Shown in pieces: positions 23,701-36,400 of a stretch of DNA of 64,000 nucleotides; position 1 is the stretch's first letter, and each line of letters starts with the position of its first letter. Location of the stretch: contig VWZF01001684.1 in NCBI GenBank assembly GCA_013396755.1, positions 398,624 to 462,623 on the forward strand, written 5' to 3'. The notes under the pieces are model-generated. The model ran no database searches. It was given only the letters and a program-made list of their open reading frames with translations, and had not been told where the DNA came from. This DNA is from Sclerurus mexicanus (Eukaryota > Chordata > Aves > Passeriformes > Furnariidae). The translations under genes were made by a program, and so were the position numbers.

Positions 23701-23796
23701 CGCATAGCAACATTCTGAGACACAAAGCGGGGACTCCAGAAGGGTGCAGGGACTCCTCTCCACGCTTTGGGAAGCGGTCCCACGTGCCCCCCGCGC
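20791..23796 (-). other. Gap between the convergent genes, including the REL 3' UTR
   Basis: No AATAAA exists on the - strand here, so REL must use a variant signal. ATTAAA (- strand) occurs at 23336-23341, 22748-22753, 22066-22071 and 21999-22004. The block 21940-22120 is strongly AT-rich. + strand AATAAA at 22016 and 22106 could serve a longer PUS10 3' end and would overlap the REL tail. No coding exon is recognised. Confidence 0.45.
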
Positions 23797-24482
23797 TCAG
23801 GGGTTGTAGGTCTGTAAGATGTTGTCGAAGGGGAAGGACTGGTAGAGCTCGTCGGCGTGGACGCCGTCGCCATCGTAGTACTGGGTGTCCGCCAGGCCGC
23901 TGTGGTGGCCCCCGGGGAGCCTCGGCTCGCCCAGGACCTCCTGGTCTATGAAGCTGTAAACGGGGTCGGTGAGGGCGGGCTGGGGGGCGAACCCCGCGGA
24001 GCCACCACCCTGGGGCAGCTGCAGCTGCTGCCGGGGGTTGGCCGAGCCCAGCACGGCGCTGTTGAACTTGTCGAAGGTGATGCTGGTGCAGTTCATGTCG
24101 TCGGTGTCCATGCCGGCGGTGGCGCCGGGAACACCCGCCAGGTCGGCGCTGGCCGCCGCTCCCAGCCCGTTGGTGCTGCTGTAGCTGCGGTAGAACCCCG
24201 CGTCCTTCTCGTCAGGCCAGTTCAGGGGGTCGTGGAAGGTCGCCAGGGAGCTGCTGGTGGCCGGGGCCGGCGGAGCCACGTCGGTGGGGAAGCTGCTGGC
24301 GGGGTGCGTAGCCAGCAGCGAGCTGGGGGCAGACGGGGAGCTGTGCAGCCAGCACGGAGACAGCCCATCCTGCTTCCCCGGGCACCCCGTGGCCAGCTGG
24401 CTGCAGCCAGGGTACAGCTGAGCGCTGTTGGCCAGGGAGCCCAGCCCGGGCATCAGCAGCGAGGAGGAAAACAGGTTGGGTT
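23797..24482 (-). CDS. REL: REL exon 10, residues 332-559 and stop, transactivation domain
   Basis: 686 nt after acceptor TCCGTAG. Encodes [39 protein letters not shown], and an acidic end with [12 protein letters not shown] before TGA (23797-23799). The order of motifs matches avian c-Rel, but spacers are shorter and rich in Ala, Gly and Pro. Base composition is very GC-rich. An open frame of about 300 codons on the opposite strand is a by-product of this composition. Confidence 0.95.
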
Positions 24483-27400
24483 CTACGGAGAGAATGCCAG
24501 GGTTCAGGTTGTTTTGTTGGGTTGTTTTTGTTTTGCTTTTAAATTACAAACAGTAAAAAGCAAAGAAAACACACTGCGAGAAAACACTCTAAGACTGCGT
24601 GTGCATTTCCACTTTGGCACTTGGGTAACTGCTCTCCAGGGCAGACCCCAGGTTTCTGGACAGCAGCAGAGGGTGATGGCTGCAGTTACAGAAAGAACTG
24701 AGGGGTTGATGTTTGCACAGTCACAAGTATCAGCATCTTACAGGAAGAAACCCTCAAGAGAAGATTAGAATTTCAAGCAAAGAGGAGGGCACTATTTGTT
24801 TTGAATCACTGTCAAGACTGTAGGCAAAACCCACCTTTTTTAATCATCTTCCCTTCAGGAGTGACAACAGGGAATGGAGTTACTTTGGGCCTCTCTGTTG
24901 CGTTTGATCCTGCGATGGAAGAAAGCATGAGTGCACTCCAAATGTTTGCTCTTATACAAAACAGCTCCATCTAGATGGCAGTTCACTCAACCAAGAAAAA
25001 GAAAAGGCAAATATTTTCCTTACCACAGTCCTGTATGAGCTTTTGCCAAGCCAACGTTGATCTTTGCCTTTTTGCTTTGTTGCCATATGGATCTACAGAG
25101 AAAGGAGTGGAGGGGACAAGTGTCACATTTCTCTTGGATACAACAGGAGAAGCAACTTCCTAGTGGCACCCAGGTGCAGCAAGATATATTTCAGGAAAAA
25201 TATTTCCATCGTGGCAGCACTAACAAACCACGACAGCGTTATCAACAGTGATTCTTGATACTTCCACTGGAAGAGGGAATGAACTGTTGTTACTTTTAAA
25301 GTCCCAAACCCTGCTTTGCATAAGCAGCGTTGTAGAGTTTTTACCAGTGAAGCAGCTTGGTAATGGCTTCTCAGAAACACAAGTGACTGGAACCATACCC
25401 TTTTCATCTGGCAGGTATCTGAAATCCATAGGTTCACTGACTTCCTGGTCGGAGGGTCTCCGCAGCTGCATCTTCACCGTGACGGGCTCGGTGATGTCCT
25501 TGAGGAACGGGGGCGTTCTGAACACGATCGCGACTTGGCGGTGAACGTCGGCTTGGGAGAAGGAACCTTTGGCCTCCCAGTTGTCCAGGACAAACCTGAC
25601 TTCAATATCATCTGGTCCATTAGAAACACAAGATGCTTGTTAAGCTGGAAAACCAAAAACTTGCAGCAGAATAGGGGAGCAAAGAAAGGAGCCCCACTTG
25701 GAATTCAGGTGCGGTGAGTGGCTCGATTTTAAAAGGCACAAGAGGCGCCGAGAGCCCTCGGACCTGAGAGGTGCTCTGCCCAGCTATAAAACCAAACCCC
25801 TCAGGGGCGTGTGGGGAAGGTCTCAGTCCCCCAGCAAGAAGTGAGAGCGTCGGCCATTTGGGACAAGGATTACCTTTCTGAACTTTGTCACACAGCAGAA
25901 ATATTTCGTCTCCTCCTTTCACGCTTCCGCAGTTCTTGTTCACGCGGCAGATCCGCAGTTCTGCAGTGTTGGGAGCTCCTGGAAACAAGCAGGCCAAGTG
26001 GATGACAAAGAATTGCTGTGACTTGGTCACTACTGGACATGAGGTGTTGGGAGTTAAGGCACATGAAGGGAAGGCAGCAGCTGGAGGAGTGATACCCCAA
26101 AACCCACAGGCAACAAGTCACTCCACACTGGAAATTCAGAAGCAGGGCCTGATATTCCATGATCCTGCAGCTCTCAGCTGCCCATCTCCAAACACGAGAC
26201 ACCAGCACAGCTGTGCCACTCACTCCCTGACTGTTCTAGAGAGGTCTCAAAATACTTCCTGGAATGCCATGGTTGTGCTCGGCCCTGCTGCCCCTTCAAG
26301 CTGCAGAATTCAAAGCAGTTCTCTGAGTGACTGGTTACCTGGTACAGTCACACTTCTCTGGAAAAAGCTGGGCTAGCAAGTCATGAAAATTCCCCTCTCT
26401 GAGTATCTGGCTGTAGTTCTAGTCACTTGGTCACCCAGCCCCTCCTCTGTTACTCCCTGTAGGTGTCTAAGAACAGGTCTGGGACTGCAAATTCATACCT
26501 TTACTCGAGACAGCAGGTTTCACCCAAAATGCTCAAATTTCAACTCCAGACTGTGGCTAAGCATGAACAGCCCTCAGGATAGCTGTGGATTGAGGGCTGT
26601 CTCTTACTGTGTACGTCACCAGGAATTAACCCCACTGAAGGCTGCACTCCACACCCCAAAAACCTCACGGCTACAGGAAACTCTGGTGGGATGGAGCCTT
26701 GCTCTGCCTGGTGGTGTCTGGCCCCACTCCGGAGCAGCAGCTCCAAACATATTTAAAAGGCCTGGAAGGATCCAGCTGGTGCTGCTTTGACTCCCCAAAA
26801 CTGACCCCCCTGCAGCCACAGCACCAGAAGGCTCTGTCAGCACGGGCTCCCTGTTCCACATACAGATGAAATACAAACCCAAAGCTCACGGTGTCACCCT
26901 CCAAAAAACCCCCAAAACCAAACCCAAACAAACTCCCAGTTTGAGTCAATTCCTGCCCAAACACAGGTACGGCGTAGCACAACACAGACTACACGTAGCA
27001 CAGAGTTCCTGGTAGCCCCACACCAGACCCCAGTTACATAGCTACCATCTGCAGTTATTACTATTATTATTGTTAGAAGTGGGAGCTACAGCCTCGTGTA
27101 CTACATGACACACACCACTTCATTTGCTGAATGAATCAGAAACTCTGCAGGAAGGGCAAACCAAACAGAGCCAGAAAGCACAGCGTCATGTGACTGACAG
27201 CATCATGGTGCATTTTTCACAGGAAGGGTAAATTAAGAACTGTGAGGAAAAGCCTAATTTTACCCTTTTTTTCACTTCTGTGTCTTTGAACAGCACTTGA
27301 CATCACAGAGTGGTTTGGTTTGGAAGGGACCTTGAAGATCATTCCATTCCAACCCTCCTGTCATGGGCAGGGACACCTCCCACGAGGTGAAAGTTTGCTC

Positions 27401-30400
27401 CAAGCCCCGTCCAACCTGTCCTTGGACACTTCCAGAGATGGAGCAGCCACAGCTTCTCTGGGCAACCTCTGCCAGGGCCTGCCCACCCTCACAGCCAAGA
27501 ATTCCTTCCTAATACCCCACATAAACCTCCTCTCTGTCAGTTGGAAGCCATTTCCCCTTGTTCTGTCACCGCACACCCTTGTGAGAAATCCCTCCCCAGC
27601 TCTCCCTTTAGGTCAAACCCCTAGAAGAAGGAGTCCCTCACCAAAAATCACGTTGCTTTCAACAAGGGCAGAACAACACACTGTACCCAACCTCAGTTCT
27701 CAGAAATGCTTCATCTGACTCTTCCCAAGAGTTTTTGGCGTGGCGAGATATGCAACTTGGGAAATTTCTGTTCCAAACCAGCCAGCATGAAAACCAGCTG
27801 AAAACAGAAGGTGCCTTTAGACACTTGCAGCCTCTGCCAATGGGACCGCCTGTGCTATGTCCATATGACCCTTATGCATCTCAAAGCAGGTGGAGACGAT
27901 GAAGCATCAGAGAGTGAAGATTTGAAACGTACATGCTGATTTTCAGAACACCTGAACAGACGTGCAAAAGCTCCATCTCACAGCCCGTTGTATCCGCTCC
28001 CTGAAGCACAACCTCCCTTACCCATGAGAGAGCAGGTTCAGCAAGACTGGCGTTTCCAAGAGCAACTCAGATGTGAAACCGAGCGACACCACGCTGTATG
28101 ATTTGTGGTTGCACTTAAGCAGGGGTTTATTTACACCACTGCTACGCTACACGGAGGGTTCAGACACCTCCAGTGCTGCCCACAGCCACCCACAGCAGCA
28201 TGCCCAGTTCCCCACCACACAACGCCTCTGGCCTTTCACGGCCCCACAAGGGCTGACGTCAGTCAGCGGAGACGACTAATCGTGATCTGGCACATTTCTA
28301 AATGGCATCTGAGGCCAAGCTGCAAACCTCGTACATCACTGCCTTATCTCAGCCCTGATTACTTCAGTGCAAGGGCCCTCAGCAACACGATGCTCACAGT
28401 CCCAACTTCTAGATCCTTCCAGACTCTGAAGACATCAAACCATCTCAGCTCATAGCCAACGTTTTCATAAGGGTGATGTTCACATGACACAATTCCAACA
28501 ACTTTTTGAAACGCAGATCTTACTTTCTTCAGTAGTTTCTGCTAAAATAGGGACATTAAATATTTAGCATAGAAATATTCACACTGCAGAAATAAAAACC
28601 ACTGCAGGAAAGTTTCCAAGAATGAAGAGTTCTTTTGCTACTCTGCTCCAGAAAAGAAGTCCAGCACACGCTGAGGGCTAAAATCCTCAGCTGCAGTGAC
28701 CTGCTGAAGCCCTACAGACATCCAGTTTCATGGAAAACAGTGTCAAGGAGGGTGTTTTCCTGTACTTCTGCACCCTCCCAGAGCGTGATCCAAGATTTCC
28801 CCAGTACCTACCTATACAATGAAAGAGCAACCCACTGGGATACAAAAGGCACATAAAAACCTTAAGACACTTTCCCACTGGGATAAGTCTCTCAAGTCCC
28901 ATTCCAGCAAGGCAAAGGCAAGACTCCTCGAGGGCCCAAACAGGCTTTAGAAGACTCCCTTGGAACACAGGTGAGCCTTGAGGCATCTGCCCATCTCACT
29001 ACTGTGACTTAACTCCCTTGGCACACGAGGAATGGGCCTCTCCATGCAGTCATTGCTGCTGCACATGAGTAAGGGCTGAAAACACACCCGTGTGAGCCTG
29101 TGGACGTGACATACAATTCTTACTCTGTCTGGCCAACACTTCACCCTGGGATCATGTTTAAAGGCATGCTCACTGTGAGCTGCCATGTGTCTGTCACACG
29201 TGCACCTGGCAGCTCCAAGCCACAGAAGCGACCCAGAACTGGCACAGACCTGGCATTTCTCACCCCGAGCTGAAGAGAAAAAACAAAGAGGGGAGAGAAC
29301 AACTAGACATTTGGCTGAGCTGGTACTTACTGTTGTCGTAGATGGGGTTGGAAATCAAGGGCGGAAGAGCGATGGTGTAGTTGCCGTGCTCGTCGGGGAG
29401 GAAGGCCTGGAAGCAGAGGCGGACGACGTTGAGGTCGTACTCGTCGATGTTGTGCAGCTGCTCCTCAGGCACTGAACAGCAGAAGGAAGGACGGGACTGA
29501 GGATTAGTGTCAGAACCAGCAGTAATTCTCAACCAAGCCAGGGATAAATCTCCACCAGTAAGAGAGATGGTGTTGCCTGTAGCCCCTGCCACATTTCAGG
29601 GGCTGCACCAATCAATTCCTTGTGCACAACAAGTGACACAAACCTTTAACACTTTCCCTGCACCACAAAAGGCTGTCAGAGTTCTTCAGCTGTTTCTTGC
29701 CTCTGGTTTCCTCACCATGCCTGCCCGACCAGTTTCACGTATCTATAGTTTAAAAGTCACTGCCTGGATATGTTTTTCTCTTATTTGTGGATGATAACAT
29801 TTACAAAATTCATGTTGCTGCTGAAGAGAAATATTTTGGTACAAGCAAGTCCTAGGACCTCGCTGAAGACTTTCCACAGCAGCAAGAGGCTAATTGGCAT
29901 CATTATTTTCCTCTGAGACAAAGAGATTCAGAAGGCAGCTCCTGGGGCAAGAATGAAGCTGAAACAGCACAAACCACCTCCCCACCCCATCCCGACCTGT
30001 GCCACTTCTGTACCTTTTACTGGAAGCATTGGGATATCATTTTGCCATGCAAGAAGAAAATCCTTGTTGGAAAGGATCTGTTTCCTTGCATGTTCCTCCC
30101 TGTGTAAAACACAGCCATGCATAACCCAAACTCAGCATTTCAGTTTTGTTCACTCTTTATTTAAATTACAAGTCACAGGACCTGGGTTATCATTACTGAA
30201 CATCTCATGTACCCCTGGGAAAAGCAGCCCCCTCTGAATTCAATGCTTTCCTTTAAGGTCTGACATTAAACCACTATGCTGACATTCAATACCAGCAAAA
30301 TGAGAAACTGATTTAATTTCGCTCAGTAGAAGTACTGATAATTAACATCATTGCAAGTGTTTCTCTTTCCCAAAACCTTTCTGAGCAGTACTTCAGCAGT

Positions 30401-33400
30401 TTCATCCTCCTCACAAACACCCAAAGGGAACATGTGCCAAGTCACCAGATGGCCACCTCTCCACTCACTCCCTCCCCTGCCCTTTCAAAGGCCTCTTGCA
30501 AGAATAAAAGACTGAGCATGGCTATGACAAGAAGTCTGAGGGCCACACTGTCCTGATTAGATTGCTTGCTCTGACCTTTAACATTTATCACTGGCTTGGT
30601 CTCCACCCTGCCACGAGTGGGATTCCACAGTGCCCACTTGAATGATTTCTTCCTTTTACCTTCTGATAGTGTGAAATACTAAGTGTGATGAGCTCAGAAT
30701 ACTTTCCACTGGCATTTTGAGTCTTTCTGGGGCTCTGAATCTCTCAGTTTCTCCTGGTCTCTACTGTAAAAGGAAATCAAGTCACCTTTCCCCTTTACAA
30801 GCCCGTGATCTGCAACATTTCAAGACAAACACACCAGTGCGTATAAAACTAAGCAACAATGGTGTGAACTTCAGAAGTGGTGTGGCCCTGGGGAGGTCTG
30901 CCAGCACTTGGCAGCTTGGTGCTGACTGTGCTAGCAGATACACAAAGTTCTATGATTCAATGCACTTTGTTAGTTCATCTGACCTGAGACAGGATCTTTA
31001 GGAAACAGGTTTGGAACACTCTTCAGCCTAACTCGCACTTGACTCACTCTGCAGCCCAAATGTCTCTGACAAAGCCTGGTTCAGAGAATAAAACAAGAGA
31101 GGTGCACTCCCCAGGCTGCTCCCTGCAGGAAGGGTTTCAGGACAGCAGCTCTGTGTTCTGACATCATGGCCAGCTCCCAAGGACACCCTGACATCACACC
31201 TTACATTTGTGTGCTGTGTTAGACATCAGTGACCACGTGGATCCTTCCAGAGACCCAAAGGGTGGTCAGATTTCAAAACCTCTTCACAATTAACCTGAGC
31301 ACAGAGATTCAGTACCTTGGTCTAAGTCTGTAGGTGGAAGCCAAGCACTAAATCTGCATCTGGCTTTTGACCCCGAATCAAAAGTGAGCACTTTGTGGTT
31401 GTACAACCAAGTGTTTCTCATGCTAAAGGAGACCCAGTTCTGCACCATATTTTCCACAGGGAAACGTGTATCTTCCTCAGAAACAGGTAACAGCAGAATT
31501 AGAGCTCAAGAGAACTCTCTAGATGTAAAAATACACTTGATACGGAGAAAACTAGCAATGCTGACATTCAAATGACATCAGTTCCTACGCTATGAACTTG
31601 CGCAAATCTCCAGTAAATCTGTCGAACACCTGATGTAGGAGAGGAGTGGGGTGCCAAGAATGGCAAGGGACAGAACTGCTCATCGTATCACAGCAAACCC
31701 CCCCCGCTCCCAGTTTGCAAGGTTTTATAAATGATTCAATAAAATTCAAAAAAATCTGTAGTTTGAAAGAGGAAGCATTCAGTCAAGAGTGATTCCTCCT
31801 GGGCTATTTTTAACCAGACAAGAACATAACAGCAGAAAAAGAAGAACAAGACAGCTGCAACTCCATCTTGTGATGACATGCTTTGAAGAAAAACCAACCC
31901 AGAGACACCAGATTCCACGTTCACATCAAGAAGCACGCAGCTTTCATCGATTTCAAAACATGCAAGACAATAATCCAAACAAAATCAAGTGGTGTTGTTT
32001 TTAACAAACGCCTAATCCTGCTCTCTCTGAAGTCCATTTGGGAGCAGCCACTGCCTTGGAATGGGTGCTGGCTTACACCTTGAGAATATTAAAAGCAAAC
32101 AAAACCAAGGCAGACAAACACCCTGACTAATGCCTGGAGCACGGCCGGCCGGAGGATGGTCGTGTCATTCTGTGTTATTTCACCAACTTGGGCCCAGAAG
32201 GACAACAGACAGGGTTAGACCTGACAAACCTGAAGTCATTAAAGTTAGGAAACGCTGTCGAAGATTTTGGGAACGGTATGTCCTGGAGAGGAGGAGCAGC
32301 CACTCCATCAGCCTGTGCAAGCTCTGCTGAAACCAGGGGCATCACACACGTGAAGCAGAGACATCACCCAGCGTGGTGTGTTGGAGGCAGGTACAGCAAA
32401 AGAGGCTCCAACACAACACATGAATAAAAAAAGGGAAGAAACACTCTGGTTTTGGCAAGAGTTCAACTTCCTCTTCTGAGTGCTGCTCGCTGTGTGGTAC
32501 CACACCTTACTTTCTTCAGCTGAATCCAACCGAAAGGGCTGGAACCCAACCAACAGTCGAGGTGTGCTCCTCTGATGGTCCAATCTAACTAAAAAGAATA
32601 GCCCTAGCCTGGCAGGAATTCATTTCCCATGGTTATCTCTGCACACAGGAGCACACGAAGGGCTGTTTGTGAGCACAGCTGCTTTACAAGGCGAGGGAAG
32701 AGCTCCCAAAAGAAACACACAGCAACTCAAACACATGGAGACTAAAACAGTATTTTAAAAAAAATTGAGTTTAAATATGGAGAATAGTGTCAAAAAAATC
32801 CATTAAAAATATCCAGTAGCACCACGGTAAAAGAAAACCAACCTCACCAAAGTTCTGGCAATAGGAATTCAAAGGCAGCACCTGGAGTTACACTCAAACC
32901 CAGGGAGGACTCGCTGTTCACGCACAAAGGGGCTACAATAACCAGTAAATCCTTTCATTATAAATCTGTTTACAGCTCTTCTGAACAAAATGCTGATTCC
33001 CCAACTCAAATAATTATCTCGGAGATAATTCCCTAATCCATTATCCGCTAACACGGGAAGAGACTGATACAGTCTCAGTGGGGGCAGAAAATACCCGACG
33101 TGAGCGAACCCATGAACCCCTTCCAACATAAGCTGGCTAATCTGGGCAGCTCACGCCACACAGGCCGTAGGTTTCACCTGTCCCTGAGGTTTTTGTCTCT
33201 AAAGTCCAGACACGCCCTGCTGGGATTCCACTGAGAACTTGCTGAATTTGCTTCTCCAACACAAAACTGGAGACTTTCCGCATCCAACCCACCAATGTGC
33301 AAGTCCAAGTGCGGACACAAAATTAAAGATGCTGATAATATCAATTTGTTCCTGTCTATTAATTTCTAATTACAGTTCTAGAGGTTTTTAGTATTTTAAC

Positions 33401-36400
33401 AGTCTTCAACATCCAGCAAGGCCCATAAAACACCATTATCTGATGAAATTACTGGGGGATGAAGGGCTCTGATGTTCACTCCTAAGGTGATGCTGCAAGG
33501 AAAGTGAAAGTTTGTCCTGAACACTGAAGAGAAATGATCAAGGGTTTGGTTTTTGGCTGATAATGTGACACCTGATCAGGTCCCTCACACACAGCCCTCC
33601 ACTCAGCTAATGATGTCAGAAACTCCTGGAGTGGGTGGAGCTGGGGGCACTGGAGCATCTCAACTTAACGTGCGTGGAAAATTCCAGGGCAAAGGATGTG
33701 GTGTGACACAGTCAGGCAGGGCTCTGTGGAGAACACCCCACAGAGGGACATCCTGTGACCTTCCCTTCTCAGCGAGGGGCTGCAGGGGCACAGGAGCCAC
33801 GTGAGATCTCACAATGAGCTCCCACAAACAAAACCACCCCGGAGATCGCTGGGGAACACACATCATTAATAATCAGCATGAGCTGTTTCTCTCTTACGCA
33901 GATGAGGGTTTTTAATTTAGGGATATGCTGGGAGCTCAGTTTCATTTAAGGGATGACACAGAGGTGGTTTGCCCCGAGGGTGTTGCTCCTGAAGTACAAA
34001 GATACCCCCCTTGGCCCTGATACCGACTGGGCAGTCTAACTCGGTCCACGCCAGAGGTTTTGTTGCCAAAGGCTGGCTCTGCCCATCCTTTCCAGCGCTA
34101 CTCTTAGGCTGGGCTTAGCTCTCATGTGGTGAATCGGATCAAGGAACTGGTCTGGCTCAGAACTACCTTGCCAGAAAGAAAGAGGAAAAGGCTTGTTTTC
34201 AGCCAGCTGGTTCCCACGACAGGTAGCCCTGGCACAAGGGAGCTGGTGGAAGGAAGGGCTGCCTTTTTAGCGCTGGTGCTGATTTATGCCAAGTTCAGTC
34301 AGGGAAATGGGGTGCAAGTCACAGGGCCCCCTTGGGTACCTGGGAGATAGACTTCAGATCCAGCTTACCTTCCCAGCCTACATCGATGCTGCAGCCACAG
34401 CCATGGCCAGGGGAGCCTTGGGAAGCCCCACAAAAAACAAAGCACACACTCAACTGCCCCAGTATTTCACTGGTGTCTCCCGTAGCTGAACCCCACACAG
34501 CTCAAAAGGACATCACCAGCTGGTTTAATGCCACACTCACTGTTCCCAAGGGAAGTACAAGCATCCAGGTACAAGGATGGGGATGTCCTGGTGAGCTGTT
34601 TTTCCCCTGGTGCCAAGAGCAGAACACTGTGCTTTGTTTGCACCTTGGCCTCAGCAACTGGACACACAGCACTGGGTGGTGAGCCAGGCTGTTCAGCTAC
34701 ACGTCCAGAGCCATAGATCCCATCTATCAGCACTTCCAGGGAGGCAGAAGCATAGAATGGTTTGGGTTGGAAGCGACCTTAAAGACCCAGTTTCACCCCC
34801 TGCCATGGGCATGGACACCTTCCACTATCCCAGGTTGCTCAGAGTCCCATCCAACCTGGCCTTGGACGCTTCCAGGGATGGGACATCCACAGCTTCTCTG
34901 GACACCCTGTGCCAAGGCCTCACCACCCTCACAGTAAAGAATTTCTTCCATAAACCTAACCTAAAATTTCCCCTCCTTCAGTTTGAACACCTTACTCGTT
35001 GTCCTATCACTGCAGTTCCTGATGAAGCTGGAAACAAGGGGACAGAAAGACCATAGCAGCACTAGGTTTCTTCTCCCGATACACCCATGCCTGGTTTATA
35101 CCTCTGAAATTCACAAAAAGGTAATTTTTAACCAATTCTGCAAAGAAAGAGAAACCTTTACATGCACCTCAAAAAAGAACGTGCATCAGCAACACTCAGG
35201 TTTAAAACCCAAAAATCTCAGGAAGTTGATGAGCGCAAACAACTCAAATTCAGATGCCAACCTGCAGTCAATAAATGCCCAAACTGCTGTGGATACATTT
35301 CCTTGTTTTACAGCAGAAACATGAGGAAGGCAAATGGCTTGGCCTTATATAAAAGGCAAAGGAAGACCTGGGAAAATAAATTACAACTTGTAAAATTCAG
35401 TCCTAGACAATGTTTCTCTGGCTTCTTTTCTTGTTTCAAGTTCAATTGGAAAGAGGTAAAATTGGAACAGATTAAGCAAATACATCAATCAGCTTCAGTA
35501 CATTTCTAACATTTTTTAGCCGTTGCTGTTTATATTATAAAAAACCAGCATTTTTGCCTACTTGGTAATTTTCCCTTTTAAATAGTTTCAAGAGGGGCTG
35601 TCCTTTAGATTTATATCCATGTTTCAGCATAAACAGTGAGAAGTATTTGCATGAGGAACAAAAGGGCTTTCCAAAGCTGAGTGCTAAAGCCATGCCATGA
35701 TCAGAACACACAGCTTTCCTCAAGTGAGGTTCCTCTGTCCTCTTGAAAAGCTGGGAACTCTCACTTGCCAAGATTTTGAGAATTTAGTTGGGGGAGCGCG
35801 TTGCATGTTTGTTTGGATTCATGACAAGAAGCTCAAAGTTTTTTGTAACATCCAAGGCGCTTTCAATCCATTCGCAACTCACGGATTCCCGCCAAGAGCC
35901 TTCTCTTGGCTCATCATCTTTTGCTCCTTTGCCCTCAGAACCCACAAAGCAGGAGGGCTGCAGAGGGGGACCCTGGGCGAGCGGCCTCAGAGCAGAGGGG
36001 ACGCCGCGGCTGCGGCAGTCCCGGGGCCCAGGGGAAGCTGTGGAGAGGTCCTGGCGTGGGCAGGAAGCGAGCGTGGGAGCAGAGGCGTGGAAGGGGTGTC
36101 ACAGCGGAGACGGTGACGAGCGCGGGGTCAGCTGCTCGTGGGCGGAAAGGGGAAACGGCAGGGGAAGGACTGCGGAGGCAACGCAAGATGTGTGTGCTCG
36201 TGGGGTGCAGGGGAGCCTCAAGATGGACTGCGTGCTTACAGCCAAAGTGATTACACGGGCACAGGACCCTCAAGCCTGTGTCAAGCTCCAGGGAAAGCTT
36301 ACTTACACCCTCTGGATGAACTGCCTGAAATCTGGTGATTTGCTGGGTTCCTCACTTCAGGAGAAGTCCGGGGTTTTCATGCATTTGGCTAGAAAAAGCT

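Noticed and set aside
23857..24768. Open frame of 303 codons on the + strand, one of the longest in the window
   Set aside because: It lies antisense to the GC-rich last exon of REL and runs into the flanking intron. It looks like a by-product of GC-rich composition, with no protein similarity.
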